Source: an uncultured Saprospiraceae bacterium (lineage in GTDB: Bacteria; Bacteroidota; Bacteroidia; Chitinophagales; Saprospiraceae). From it: DNA of 36,279 bases. How positions within the stretch are numbered: position 1 is the first letter of the stretch; every line of letters begins with the position of its first letter. The notes below the pieces were generated by a model. That model was not told the origin of the DNA. It saw only the letters and a list, made by a program, of their open reading frames with translations, and made no database searches. This document shows positions 1 to 7,124 of the stretch, piece by piece. The stretch covers positions 1 to 36,279 of the forward strand of contig CALDUE010000045.1 of NCBI GenBank assembly GCA_937923485.1, read 5' to 3'. Made by a program: the position numbers and the translations under genes.

Positions 1-11
1 GCGCTTAAATT

Positions 12-1586
12 CTACCGACCTGCAGTAGGACCCGCATCAATAATCTCCTGAGACGCTGCCTCAGCAAACGGCTCGAAATTCTTATGGAACAAGTTCGCCA
101 AATTGAGCGCAGCTCTGTCATAAGCTTCCTCATTGCGCCACGTATCACGAGGATTCAAAATCGCATTCGGAACATCAGGACAAGTCGTCGGAATAGATAG
201 TCCGAAGAAATCGTCTGTGCGATACGAAGCTTCTGCCAACGAACCATCGAAAGCAGCCTTGATCATGGCACGTGTAAAGGCGAGCTCAAGACGAGAACCT
301 ACACCGTATCCGCCCCCTGTCCAGCCCGTGTTCACCAACCAAACATTGATCGGCGATCCATCTTCGCTCGCTTGCTTGATCTTTCTACCCAGCATGTCCG
401 CATAGACCGTTGGATGCAGAGGAATGAAAGGCGAACCGAAGCAAGCCGAGAACGAAGCCAACGGTTCGGTAATGCCCGCCTCTGTTCCTGCAATCTTCGC
501 CGTATATCCACTAATAAAGTGATACATCGCTTGCGCCGGAGTAAGTTTGCTGATTGGAGGGAGGACTCCAAAAGAATCGCAGGTCAAGAAGAAGATGTTG
601 CGTGGCAAGTCACCACGCGAGTTGTACATGATGTTATCGATGTGGTAGATCGGATAGCTCACACGCGTGTTCTGCGTTATGGTGCTGTCCTTATAGTCTG
701 GTGTGTGACCGTCTTCTTGGAGCTTGATGTTCTCCAACATGGCCCCGTAGCGGATCGCCTTGTAGATCTGTGGTTCCTTCGCCTCAGAAAGGTCGATCAC
801 TTTTGCATAGCAGCCTCCTTCCAGGTTGAACACATTTGCTTCCGACCAGCCGTGCTCATCATCTCCAATGAGGCGACGATCTGGATCATTACTCAAGGTC
901 GTCTTCCCTGTTCCAGAAAGACCGAAGAAAAGCGCTGAGTCTCCTTTCGTTCCTACGTTGGCCGAACAGTGCATCGAGAGCACGTTACGTTGTGTGGGAA
1001 GGACGTAGTTCAGTACGCTGAAGATTCCCTTCTTGATTTCTCCGGTATACGCAGTACCACCAATGATGATGGTCTTCTTGGCAAAGTTGATGACAGAGAA
1101 GTTGTCTTGGCGCGTACCGTGAACCTTAGGATCTGCTTTACATCCAGGGAATGCGTAGATGGTCCACTCGTCCGTTTCAAGCCCTTTTTGATTGCCTCCA
1201 TCAGGACGCAAGAACATGTTGTACGCGAAGAGGTTTTGCCACGGCTGCTCGGTATATACACGAACGTTGATGCGATACTTCTGACTTGCACAAGCGTAGG
1301 CATCGCGTACGTATACGGTATCGAGCGTTTTTGCATAGTCGAGCATCTTCTTCTCAAGTGCATCGAAGTTTTCCGCCTTGAAAGGGATATTGATATCTCC
1401 CCAATCAACGGAGTCTTTGGTGTGGCTATCCTCAACCACAAAGCGATCTTTTGGAGAGCGACCGGTAAACTTCCCGGTATTGATGATTAGGGCACCAGTG
1501 TCGGATAAGGTTCCTTGACCGGTTTTGATCGTTGCCTCCACGAGTGCGGAGACAGACAAGTTATCCTTTAGGTTAGGGTGATTCAT
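12..1586 (-). CDS. pckA: Phosphoenolpyruvate carboxykinase (ATP)
   Basis: Catalyses oxaloacetate + ATP to phosphoenolpyruvate + CO2 + ADP in the cytosol, the entry step of gluconeogenesis. The 524-aa product has the full family signature: GRSPKDRF at residues 42-49 (substrate-binding Arg), the kinase-1a P-loop GLSGTGKTT at 222-230, and the metal-binding kinase-2 motif IGDDEHGW at 240-247. Length is typical of the ATP-dependent family (about 520-540 aa), and the GTP-dependent family lacks this arrangement. The ATG at 1586 gives the expected N-terminus. No Shine-Dalgarno is visible, which is normal in Bacteroidota. The 5' leader carries an 11-bp direct repeat and then a repeat element, so the gene is probably transcribed alone. 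Stop is TAG at 12-14. No terminator is visible before the window edge. Confidence 0.97.
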   Translation of the reverse strand: MNHPNLKDNLSVSALVEATIKTGQGTLSDTGALIINTGKFTGRSPKDRFVVEDSHTKDSVDWGDINIPFKAENFDALEKKMLDYAKTLDTVYVRDAYACASQKYRINVRVYTEQPWQNLFAYNMFLRPDGGNQKGLETDEWTIYAFPGCKADPKVHGTRQDNFSVINFAKKTIIIGGTAYTGEIKKGIFSVLNYVLPTQRNVLSMHCSANVGTKGDSALFFGLSGTGKTTLSNDPDRRLIGDDEHGWSEANVFNLEGGCYAKVIDLSEAKEPQIYKAIRYGAMLENIKLQEDGHTPDYKDSTITQNTRVSYPIYHIDNIMYNSRGDLPRNIFFLTCDSFGVLPPISKLTPAQAMYHFISGYTAKIAGTEAGITEPLASFSACFGSPFIPLHPTVYADMLGRKIKQASEDGSPINVWLVNTGWTGGGYGVGSRLELAFTRAMIKAAFDGSLAEASYRTDDFFGLSIPTTCPDVPNAILNPRDTWRNEEAYDRAALNLANLFHKNFEPFAEAASQEIIDAGPTAGR

Positions 1587-1588
1587 TC

Positions 1589-1619
1589 TTGGTTGGGCTT
1601 TTCTAAATTTGGTTGGGCT
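1589..1619. repeat. 11-bp direct repeat in the pckA leader
   Basis: The plus-strand sequence ttggttgggct occurs at 1589-1599 and again at 1609-1619, exactly 20 bp apart, that is two helical turns. It begins 3 bp upstream of the pckA start codon. The spacing and place fit either a paired regulator site or a translational control element, but no known consensus is recognised. Function is inference. Confidence 0.4.
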
Positions 1620-1650
1620 GTTAGAGCCACAAAGAAAACCAATTACATCG

Positions 1651-1804
1651 AACCATCAGGTCGAGCCGTGAACCTTAATGGAGCGATAACATCAAGTATA
1701 CCTTTCAAGTTAGTTTCGAACCTTCAGACCTAGCCGTAAATCCTTAATGAGCAATAATCTCAAGTTTACTATAAATTGTCAGGGATGTAAAAGATCTGAC
1801 GATT
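1651..1804. repeat. Tandem-plus-inverted intergenic repeat element (copy B)
   Basis: Two imperfect 53-bp direct repeats (1649-1701 and 1717-1769, 68 bp apart) both start with cgaacc-t-tcag and share agccgt, ccttaatg, tcaagt and tac blocks. The element closes with gatctgacgatt (1793-1804), an imperfect inverted copy of the repeat start. The same plan of two tandem units closed by an inverted end is found at 6862-7024, whose closing sequence differs from this one by one base. It fills most of the gap between the membrane-protein gene and pckA and touches the stop codon of the former. Probably a dispersed, non-autonomous element or a structured RNA; no coding potential is seen. Confidence 0.55.
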
Positions 1805-2892
1805 CAAACAACCTGACGGTTCTTTTGCGGGCCAAGACTACTCGCAATGATGGCCAAGCAAGCCCATTCATAACCAATGAAGAAGCGCTCCTCCCAAAGC
1901 GGTAGTAGAATGATTCTTATGCCGACGAGGATTCCTAGAAGCAGTAGCGTTTGTTGTCCCTGCTTTCGCAAAAACATATAACTCGCCAGTGCAACGCCTG
2001 TAACCAGCGTTCCAGAGCTACGGTGGGCAAACTGCGTGAAACTATAGCTGAGGTGATAAGGGTATCCTTTTGGCGTGTACACTTTCCCATATTGCTTGAT
2101 CAAGCCTACGGGATCGTCCATGAAAAAGGCGGCAAGTCCTGCAGTGAATACTATTCCGAGCACTGCTGCCCCACCAACCGCTCCCCAAGTTTTGGCGAAA
2201 GCCCACTCCTTCTGCCTGGCATACGACCAGACGTAGTACAGAATTAATAAGCCCAACAACAGTCCATTATCCGAGCGTATAGAAGTTGCTATTGCAGCTG
2301 TCGCCAAAACCCACCACCAGTTTTGACGAAAGTAGAGCAGACAAAACACCAGCATGAGCCAAGGTGCAGACATCATATCAGGCGTCGAAAAGCGACCGAG
2401 ATACCACATCGGATTGCTGATCATAAGCAGCAGGGTGACTGCTAAAGCAAGCCAAGGATTCCGAAACCTAGAAACCCAAGCCAAGAAGATTGCCGATAAG
2501 AAAATAGAACCGAGCGCTGAGGGTAATACGGTAGCAAACACCAGCGGAACGCCCCTAGCATGAAGCCAAGCAATCGTGCGCACGTACATGGGTTTGATGC
2601 GATATTTACCAAGCTCGCCATTGAAAAAAGCAGCATCGGTCAGTGCACGCTTGCGATAATATCCTTCCGTCAACTCTTTATATCGACGCTCGGTGGCGCT
2701 CTCTTTGAGGGCATCAAAAGTCATGCGATGGACCTCTACCGGATCATCGACAGACCGTTCTAAGGCTGCGCCCATGTAGGCAATGGCATCCCAGTTGAGC
2801 GCGGGATGCTGCACCAGGTAGTGACACCACCACCCAGCTAAGAGTGTGAAGAGCAACCAGGTCGCAATCCTATGTGGAAGCAAATTTTGCAT
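1804..2892 (-). CDS. Polytopic membrane protein, possibly GT-C-like
   Basis: 362-aa integral membrane protein of unknown function. About nine to ten hydrophobic segments are visible, beginning with residues 8-28. Between the first two segments lies a long hydrophilic, non-cytoplasmic-looking loop (roughly residues 35-100) with an Asp in NWDAIAYMG, the place where GT-C membrane glycosyltransferases carry a catalytic acidic residue. A second acidic motif, RFSTPDMM, follows around residue 170. These features suggest a lipid-linked-sugar transferase fold, but no family could be named with confidence. Start ATG at 2892 is 70 bp downstream of the glgE stop on the same strand, so the two may share a transcript. 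The gene carries two copies of the iterated GTTTTGGCGAAAGC-type motif (1962-1975 and 2189-2202). Confidence 0.8.
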   Translation of the reverse strand: MQNLLPHRIATWLLFTLLAGWWCHYLVQHPALNWDAIAYMGAALERSVDDPVEVHRMTFDALKESATERRYKELTEGYYRKRALTDAAFFNGELGKYRIKPMYVRTIAWLHARGVPLVFATVLPSALGSIFLSAIFLAWVSRFRNPWLALAVTLLLMISNPMWYLGRFSTPDMMSAPWLMLVFCLLYFRQNWWWVLATAAIATSIRSDNGLLLGLLILYYVWSYARQKEWAFAKTWGAVGGAAVLGIVFTAGLAAFFMDDPVGLIKQYGKVYTPKGYPYHLSYSFTQFAHRSSGTLVTGVALASYMFLRKQGQQTLLLLGILVGIRIILLPLWEERFFIGYEWACLAIIASSLGPQKNRQVV

Positions 2893-2962
2893 TGACTGCC
2901 AACATACTAGAATTTCAAGGAGTCCGACGGGTTGTGTCGCCTCTTAGACCTAACGAACCAGC

Positions 2963-4918
2963 CTATGGCACTCTGGGAGCAACTGTTACCTCCAATATGT
3001 GCATCGGCCAACGTGCTGGGTCCAACGCTACGAAATTCCATTCGTTTCGCCAGATGTACGTTTCGCCTGTGAGCAAATCTTTACAGAGCAGCGTGGTTCC
3101 ACTTTCAAGCCCAAGCGCTTGCCAAGGTGTTTGGACATGCCCCGTTTGAACGCCACGGCCATCCCAGTTTACAATGCACCATATCCTACTCTCGCCGCTC
3201 ACTTTGACATAGCTCTGCAACACAGGATTGCTTGTATCGGAGAAGGTGATGTTGTAGGTCGTCTGCAGCGCAGCATGGGCCTTACGGACCTTGTTGAGGC
3301 GCGTCATGAAATCGGTGAGGCGATTACGCTTTTTCCAATCATAGTGGCGCACTTCGTACTTCTCTGAGTTGTGATACTCGTCTTTGCCAGTGTCTGCTCC
3401 TTCGTTTTCCATGAACTCGTAGGCAGGCCCGTATAGACCGTAATTACTGCTCAACGTTGCTGCAAGGCCTAAGCGAAGCATGAACATGCCGTAACCTTCA
3501 CCCATCAGTTCATGCGGAAGAATGTCTGGCGTATTCGGCCAGAAATTCGGACGCATTACTTCTCGAAGTGGGCTTTCACAAAGCTGCTCCATGTACTGGC
3601 GCATTTCGTATGGATTCTTCCTCCAGACGAAGTAACTGTAGCTCTGGGTGTAGCCAATCTTCGCCAATTCGAGCATGACCGCAGGTCGCGTAAATGCCTC
3701 GGCAAGGAAGATGATATCCGGATCTTGCTCTTGTGCTTTAGCGATGAGCCACTCCCAAAAGCGGAATGCTTTGGTATGCGGATTATCTACTCGGAAAATC
3801 TTGATTCCTTGCTTGTTCCAAAACAGCACGATATCGAGCAGGGCATCCCATAGGTTTTCCCAATCCTCAGATTCGAAATTGATCGGGACGATGTCTTGGT
3901 ATTTCTTCGGCGGGTTTTCCGCATAAGCGATGGTACCGTCTGGTCGCCAAACGAACCAAGACGGATGTTCTTTGATCCAAGGATGATCGGGGGCGCACTG
4001 ATAAGCGAGGTCGAGCGCGATCTCGATATCATGATCCTTTTTCGCTTTTCTGATGAGGCGCTTATAGTCTGTAAGCGTTCCTAATTCAGGGTTGACAGCT
4101 TTATGTCCTCCGTGCTTACTGCCGATTGCCCACGGGCTGCCCGGTTCCCCTTTTTCAGCGTTTACGTTATTGTTTTTGCCTTTGCGATTGAGCTCACCCA
4201 CGGGATGAATAGGCGGCATGTAAAGCACGTCAAATCCAAGTTCCGCTACTCTAGGCAGAAGTTTTTCGACATCTTTGAAGGTACCCGAGCGTTTGGGATT
4301 TGGGCTTGCTGCACGAGGGAAAAGCTCGTACCACGCAGAGAATAATTCCTTTTGGCGACCGACGCGTACGCGTAGATTTTCATCGTAGGTCGTGACAAAC
4401 TGAAGTAAAGGATACGCGTGGAGGGTTTTGGCGAAAGCCTCGGAAAGCACCTCTTCTACAGCCTCAGCATAACGCTTCTTGTTGGTAAGACCTTTGGCCA
4501 AGGTGTTCAGTACAGCTGCTACTTTCTTGTCGTAACCTTTAGCTGCTTTCTCTAAAAATGCAGCGCCAATTTCAAGTTCTACTTTCATGTCCTGACCGTC
4601 AGCGACTTTCTTCTTGAAGCCCTCGTGCCAGTGGAGAAGTTGGTCTACCCAACCTTCAATTTCATACTTGTAAAAACCTTCTTTTGTCACCTGAAAACTA
4701 GCGAACCAAATGTCAGGCTCAATACCTTGGGTCATGTTGATGGTTGCCCAATCCTTATCATCAAAATGCTTATAGCGAAGGGCTACGCGGATGTAGTCGT
4801 GTCCGTCGCCAAAAGCGGTACAAGACACATCTACCTGCTCCCCTGGAACACGCTTGATGTAAGAGCGGCCGCCTTCAATTTCTGGAGTAACCGAGTGGAT
4901 AATAACGCGTTGACGCAT
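2963..4918 (-). CDS. glgE: Alpha-1,4-glucan:maltose-1-phosphate maltosyltransferase
   Basis: GH13 subfamily 3 enzyme that transfers maltosyl units from maltose-1-phosphate to the non-reducing end of an alpha-1,4-glucan, making glycogen-like polymer. The 651-aa product has the expected N-terminal domain (VTPEIEGGR near residue 10), the maltosyltransferase signature FRVDNPHTK with nucleophile Asp378, and the general acid FLAEAFTRP with Glu407. Length is typical (about 650-700 aa). The ATG at 4918 matches the usual N-terminus. The normal partners, treS/pep2 (maltokinase) and glgB, are not in the window, so the maltose-1-phosphate source lies elsewhere. The gene diverges from a metallophosphoesterase gene across 69 bp. 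One iterated motif copy lies at 4425-4438. Confidence 0.95.
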   Translation of the reverse strand: MRQRVIIHSVTPEIEGGRSYIKRVPGEQVDVSCTAFGDGHDYIRVALRYKHFDDKDWATINMTQGIEPDIWFASFQVTKEGFYKYEIEGWVDQLLHWHEGFKKKVADGQDMKVELEIGAAFLEKAAKGYDKKVAAVLNTLAKGLTNKKRYAEAVEEVLSEAFAKTLHAYPLLQFVTTYDENLRVRVGRQKELFSAWYELFPRAASPNPKRSGTFKDVEKLLPRVAELGFDVLYMPPIHPVGELNRKGKNNNVNAEKGEPGSPWAIGSKHGGHKAVNPELGTLTDYKRLIRKAKKDHDIEIALDLAYQCAPDHPWIKEHPSWFVWRPDGTIAYAENPPKKYQDIVPINFESEDWENLWDALLDIVLFWNKQGIKIFRVDNPHTKAFRFWEWLIAKAQEQDPDIIFLAEAFTRPAVMLELAKIGYTQSYSYFVWRKNPYEMRQYMEQLCESPLREVMRPNFWPNTPDILPHELMGEGYGMFMLRLGLAATLSSNYGLYGPAYEFMENEGADTGKDEYHNSEKYEVRHYDWKKRNRLTDFMTRLNKVRKAHAALQTTYNITFSDTSNPVLQSYVKVSGESRIWCIVNWDGRGVQTGHVQTPWQALGLESGTTLLCKDLLTGETYIWRNEWNFVALDPARWPMHILEVTVAPRVP

Positions 4919-4987
4919 AAGGCATTCAATTTGCGGCGAATGTAGGATGAATAGACAAGCTACAACAGGCTTTGTTACATTGCGTCA
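4919..4987. promoter_or_regulatory. Divergent intergenic promoter region, glgE / phosphoesterase
   Basis: This 69-bp gap separates two head-to-head genes and must hold both promoters. On the minus strand, TACATTCG (4944-4937) resembles the Bacteroidota -7 box TAnnTTTG. It lies 18 bp after a TTG (4965-4963) that could be the -33 element, and would start the glgE transcript about 10-15 nt upstream of its ATG. No good match was found for the plus-strand gene. Box assignment is inference from the consensus only. Confidence 0.3.
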
Positions 4988-5731
4988 ATGCATTTGATTT
5001 TAGTCGCAGATATTCACTTAGCGGACTCTCCAGAAGACAGCTTCGGGGTTGATACCCTTTCAAATTATGAGCGGGTTTTGGCTCAAGTCGAAAAGCATCA
5101 AGCTGATCAGGTGATAATGATGGGGGACTATTCTCTCAAGGCGCCTAAAAGAGAAGACGTTCAGTTCTCGCTAGACAAATTAAAGGCGCTTGGACTACCC
5201 TACTCTTTCATTGCTGGCAATCATGATCGATCGGCTGATGTAGCCGAGGTTGTTGCTGGAGGAAAAGACCTTGTTGAGGGCGAGTTCTATTACAAGCGGA
5301 CCTTTGGAGATCACTTGGCGCTCTTTCTCGATACGGCCAAAGGCAAGATAAGTAATACGCAATCTGCGTGGTTACGTGATGAATTAGCTCAACATCGAGG
5401 GGAAGTCTTGGTGTTCATGCACCATCCTCCTCTTGCGATGGGTATACCTTTTATGGACAACAATCATCGATTTAAGGATGCGGATGGCGAGGCGTTTGAA
5501 GCCTTATTTTCTGGGGCAAATCCAGTTCATGTTTTTGCGGGGCATTACCATACGGCTCGAAGTACGCAGGTCGGAATACACAGTGTACACCTTTGCCCGA
5601 GCACCTACTTTCAGTTGGACCCCTCAGAGCAAGAGTTTGCAGTAAGCCATACGATGCCTGGGTTGAGACATGTGGAATTATTGGAGGGACAAGTGCGAAC
5701 GTGGATTGAATTTCTACCTCCGCGGAAGTAA
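4988..5731 (+). CDS. Calcineurin-like metallophosphoesterase
   Basis: 247-aa cytosolic phosphoesterase with all five blocks of the calcineurin-like fold: DIH (Asp8, His10), GDYS (Asp47), GNHD (residues 77-80), HHPP (145-148) and GHYH (His186, His188). These ligate a di-metal centre. The overall plan resembles class III cyclic-nucleotide phosphodiesterases (CpdA/Icc type), but substrate cannot be settled from the motifs alone, and other phosphodiesters remain possible. There is no signal peptide. It starts at ATG 4988, divergent from glgE, and lies 74 bp upstream of the sulfur-transporter pair, which could be co-transcribed. Confidence 0.88.
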   Translation: MHLILVADIHLADSPEDSFGVDTLSNYERVLAQVEKHQADQVIMMGDYSLKAPKREDVQFSLDKLKALGLPYSFIAGNHDRSADVAEVVAGGKDLVEGEFYYKRTFGDHLALFLDTAKGKISNTQSAWLRDELAQHRGEVLVFMHHPPLAMGIPFMDNNHRFKDADGEAFEALFSGANPVHVFAGHYHTARSTQVGIHSVHLCPSTYFQLDPSEQEFAVSHTMPGLRHVELLEGQVRTWIEFLPPRK

Positions 5732-5805
5732 GCGCAACTATTTTTGCATTGATGCGCTATTGAAGTTTTTAATTCAAATTGCGTGGCAGTTGAACAGACG
5801 AGAAT

Positions 5806-6378
5806 ATGAATTTACTTACTGATCCCTGGCCGTGGTACATCGCAGGACCTGCGATTGCGGTGGTCTTGGCAGCTCTTTTGCTCGGTGGCAAAACCTTTGG
5901 CATGTCGAGTAACATGCGGACCCTCTGTGCGATCTGTGGAGCGGGCAGCAACACGGAATTTTTCAATTTCGAGTGGAAAAAGCAAATCTGGAACTTGCTT
6001 GTTATTGGAGGTGCGTTGTTGGGTGGATTAATCGCACATTTCTTCATGAATGGTGACGCGGCTGTACCGCTTAATCCCGAAATTGTTAGTCAACTTCAAG
6101 CCACGGGTATAGACAGTGCAACCACCGACTATATGCCGACGGAGATATTCAATTCGGGGGCAATGTCTGATCCCTTTGTGGTGCTAATGCTTGTGATTGG
6201 TGGTTTTCTGGTTGGCTTTGGAACGCGCTATGCGGGGGGCTGTACCTCGGGTCATGCGATCTCAGGTTTGGCCAATTTGCAGCTACCGAGTCTTATTGCA
6301 GTTATCGGCTTTTTCGCTGGGGGACTCCTTGCTACCTTCTTTATTCTTCCTTCGATTCTCTCACATTTCATTAACTAA
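5806..6378 (+). CDS. YeeE/YedE-family sulfur transporter, first half
   Basis: 190-aa membrane protein of the YeeE/YedE (Sulf_transp) family, which takes up reduced sulfur compounds such as thiosulfate. About five membrane segments are visible (for example residues 12-28, 64-81, 124-140 and 160-182). The family Cys motif GGCTSGH falls at residues 144-150 (Cys146), and an extra CAIC pair lies at 41-44. In single-chain homologues two such halves are fused. Here the second half is the next gene, 2 bp downstream, so the pair is almost certainly one operon and one functional transporter. The transported species is inference. No rhodanese or persulfide dioxygenase gene, a common neighbour of this pair, is present in the window. 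Confidence 0.88.
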   Translation: MNLLTDPWPWYIAGPAIAVVLAALLLGGKTFGMSSNMRTLCAICGAGSNTEFFNFEWKKQIWNLLVIGGALLGGLIAHFFMNGDAAVPLNPEIVSQLQATGIDSATTDYMPTEIFNSGAMSDPFVVLMLVIGGFLVGFGTRYAGGCTSGHAISGLANLQLPSLIAVIGFFAGGLLATFFILPSILSHFIN

Positions 6379-6380
6379 GC

Positions 6381-6803
6381 ATGCCAGTTAAACGACCACT
6401 CTATTTCCTTGCTGTAGGTGTTTTCTTCGGGATTACTTTACTGAAATCAGGTGCAGCCTCTTGGTTTCGTATTTATGAGATGTTCCATTTCGCAGCGTTT
6501 CACATGTATGGGATTATTGGCTCTGCCTTGGTCTGTGGTATCATCATCAATCAAGTGATCAAGCGCTTTGAAGTGAAGGATTTGGATGGTAATCTGATCC
6601 ATCAACCCGATAAAGATTTCAGCATCCCTCGTTATTTAATTGGTGGCACCATCTTCGGTTTAGGTTGGGCGATTGCAGGTGCCTGCCCAGGTCCAATGTT
6701 CACCTTAATTGGCGCGGGTTATTGGCCGGTACTTTTGGTCTTCGCCAGTGCGTTGTTAGGGACTTGGGTGTATGGGGTGTTACGCGATAAGTTGCCGCAT
6801 TGA
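6381..6803 (+). CDS. YeeE/YedE-family sulfur transporter, second half (DUF6691-like)
   Basis: 140-aa membrane protein with about four hydrophobic segments and the second-half signature GACPGP (Cys102), equivalent to the GGCTSGH Cys of its partner. It starts at ATG 6381, 2 bp after the TAA of the partner gene, which indicates translational coupling. Residues 60-82 form a hydrophilic loop (KDLDGNLIHQPDKDF) between membrane segments. The two proteins probably form a heteromeric equivalent of the fused YeeE channel, with the two Cys motifs lining the pore. The gene is followed by an inverted repeat at 6808-6848 that may end the transcript. Confidence 0.87.
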   Translation: MPVKRPLYFLAVGVFFGITLLKSGAASWFRIYEMFHFAAFHMYGIIGSALVCGIIINQVIKRFEVKDLDGNLIHQPDKDFSIPRYLIGGTIFGLGWAIAGACPGPMFTLIGAGYWPVLLVFASALLGTWVYGVLRDKLPH

Positions 6804-6807
6804 TTTG

Positions 6808-6848
6808 ATTTCTCCAATGGCTTCCGTGCTTGCATGTGTTGGAGAAAT
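6808..6848 (+). terminator. Inverted repeat downstream of the transporter pair
   Basis: The 10-bp arms atttctccaa (6808-6817) and ttggagaaat (6839-6848) are perfectly complementary and separated by 21 nt, starting 4 bp after the stop codon of the second transporter gene. There is no T-run after the stem, so it is a weak intrinsic terminator at best and may instead be a 3'-end processing or stability hairpin. Confidence 0.45.
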
Positions 6849-6861
6849 GGGTTCGAGGCAG

Positions 6862-7024
6862 AACCGTCAGATCTACTAGACACTGTATAAATCTAGTAAC
6901 CCAAGTTTTATAGGCAGATGGAATTTTTGCAGCAGAACCGTCAGATCTACCAGACACTGAATAAGTGTCTAGTAACCCAAGCTTTAAAGGCAGATGGGAT
7001 TTTTTGCGGCTCGATCTGACGGTT
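6862..7024. repeat. Tandem-plus-inverted intergenic repeat element (copy A)
   Basis: Two direct repeats with a 74-bp period start at 6858 and 6932 and share gcagaaccgtcagatctac, gacactg, ctagtaacccaag, the ta-aaggcagatgg block and a tttttgc tail. The element closes at 7013-7024 with gatctgacggtt, the exact inverse of aaccgtcagatc found at 6862-6873 and 6936-6947, so it has 12-bp terminal inverted repeats. Inside unit 2, agacac/gtgtct can form a hairpin, while unit 1 has ctaga/tctag at the same place. A diverged element of the same plan lies at 1651-1804. It looks like a small MITE-like or REP-like element; no ORF. Confidence 0.65.
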
Positions 7025-7124
7025 AGTGAGTGAACTTTTCCACCTTCAACAACTTACTTATTCTTTCAAGCTCAGGACTTTCGAGCGCTTTTGTACCTTT
7101 CTGTTCAATCAAAAGCTCCAACCC

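Noticed and set aside
372-938. 188-codon plus-strand ORF opposite pckA
   Set aside because: Lies wholly antisense to a strongly supported pckA and its translation (Arg/Cys-rich, no domain) looks like a shadow.
2297-2310. GCTGTCGCCAAAAC as another iterated-motif copy (also GTTTTCGCGTAAGC at 9425 and GTCGCCAAAAGC near 4806)
   Set aside because: Each departs at a core position; left out of the count to keep it conservative.
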